A DNA stretch of 5,680 bases, from assembly GCA_002382605.1 (NCBI GenBank), contig DFYG01000175.1:3311-8990 (forward strand). Reading direction: 5' to 3'. The stretch comes from Synergistaceae bacterium UBA4088 (lineage in GTDB: Bacteria; Synergistota; Synergistia; Synergistales; Thermovirgaceae). The notes under the pieces were generated by a model that was not told the DNA's origin, did no database searches, and saw only the letters and a program-made list of their open reading frames with translations. Shown here in pieces: positions 5,190 through 5,680 of this stretch (positions are counted from its first letter, which is position 1; each line of letters starts with the position of its first letter). A program made the translations under genes and the position numbers.

Positions 5190-5680
5190 TCACTCTCCGT
5201 GCTCTTTCAGGATCTCCAGAAGAATTTCATGGTCGATGTTGCCCCCTGAAATAACAACTCCAACACGTCTTCCTTTGACCGGGATCTTCCCGGAAAGGAT
5301 CGACGCGACCCCCACGGCTCCGGCACCCTCAACAACCTGATGATGCCTGGAGTGAAGGAACGCAATGGCACGGGCGATATCCGACTCCTGGACATCCACA
5401 AACCCAGTGACCCTTTTTTTTGCAAGGTCAAGGAGGCTCTGGGGGATCCACCCGGTCAGGCCATCGGCAAGCGAATCCTCGTATTCAACGTCGATAACCT
5501 TGCCGCCCGGCCAGGAGACCACGTAGGGGTTCGAAGCAACGGACTGCACCCCCCATATCTCAGCCTCCGGCCTGAGAGCCTTGACGGCCAGTGCCACTCC
5601 GTTCAAAAGTCCCCCGCCACCGGCGGGAGAGATGACCATGTCAATTTCAGGCTCGTCCATGATCATTTCCAGCCCGAGGG
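5190..5680 (-). CDS. Threonine/serine dehydratase, PLP fold type II (C-terminal part; 5' end outside the window)
   Basis: The visible 162 residues are the C-terminal half of a threonine ammonia-lyase-type enzyme, which deaminates threonine to 2-oxobutanoate or serine to pyruvate in the cytoplasm. Evidence: SPAGGGGLLNG (visible residues 17-27) is the tetraglycine loop that holds the PLP phosphate; VVEGAGAVGVASIL and VVISGGNIDHEIL are the conserved late motifs, the serine of SGGN contacting the pyridine nitrogen. The frame continues upstream of its first visible ATG (5666) as LGLE, as expected for the family, so this is an edge truncation and not a start. The catalytic lysine lies outside the window. 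The protein ends about 14 residues after SGGN, so it has no C-terminal ACT regulatory domain and resembles the short TdcB or serine-racemase-like forms, not the isoleucine-inhibited biosynthetic IlvA. The substrate cannot be settled from this part. Convergent with the AsmA-like gene. Confidence 0.9.
   Translation of the reverse strand, partial: LGLEMIMDEPEIDMVISPAGGGGLLNGVALAVKALRPEAEIWGVQSVASNPYVVSWPGGKVIDVEYEDSLADGLTGWIPQSLLDLAKKRVTGFVDVQESDIARAIAFLHSRHHQVVEGAGAVGVASILSGKIPVKGRRVGVVISGGNIDHEILLEILKEHGE

Noticed and set aside
5152..5340. Plus-strand ORF beginning MFHVKPP
   Set aside because: Its start is simply the parS palindrome read as codons (ATGTTTCACGTGAAA gives MFHVK) and the rest is antisense to the dehydratase; there is no ribosome binding site.

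Overview
The window reads as chromosomal DNA from a diderm (outer-membrane-bearing), moderately GC-rich bacterium, probably anaerobic. A large AsmA/TamB-type envelope protein implies two membranes. The gene mix and base composition would suit Synergistota, but that is inference and no rRNA or other marker is present to fix it. No mobile element, CRISPR array, tRNA or rRNA was found.

Layout from left to right. (1) Bases 1-87, minus strand: the first 29 codons of a gene that leaves the window. Its N-terminus carries an FFEGxEKxLLE signature resembling eukaryotic-type (class 2) S-adenosylmethionine decarboxylase. (2) Bases 88-232: a divergent intergenic region with an inverted repeat, ACAAGG-9 nt-CCTTGT. 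(3) Bases 233-658, plus: a stand-alone PPC/DUF296-domain protein. (4) About 640-1443, plus: a staphylococcal-nuclease-fold thermonuclease with a complete active site and an OB-fold-like C-terminal domain. Its frame is open upstream of the first conventional start and encodes a convincing signal peptide, so translation probably begins at a non-canonical codon overlapping the end of the PPC gene. (5) Bases 1444-1705: a spacer with one perfect and two degenerate DnaA boxes immediately after the nuclease stop, then an extended -10 promoter. (6) Bases 1706-5095, plus: an AsmA-family protein of about 1129 residues with one N-terminal membrane anchor. (7) Bases 5096-5189: a compact convergent spacer with a perfect 16-bp hairpin (likely a two-way terminator) whose right arm runs into a near-perfect parS centromere site. 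A DnaA-box-like 9-mer lies on the other flank. (8) Bases 5190-5680, minus: the C-terminal part of a fold-type II PLP threonine/serine dehydratase whose 5' end lies outside the window.

The genes do not form one pathway. PPC and nuclease look like a two-gene operon. The AsmA-like gene is probably its own unit and is convergent with the dehydratase. The least ordinary content is non-coding: a parS site plus DnaA boxes within 4 kb suggests an origin-proximal segment whose intergenic DNA takes part in chromosome segregation and possibly DnaA binding. The most unexpected gene is the fragment at the left edge.
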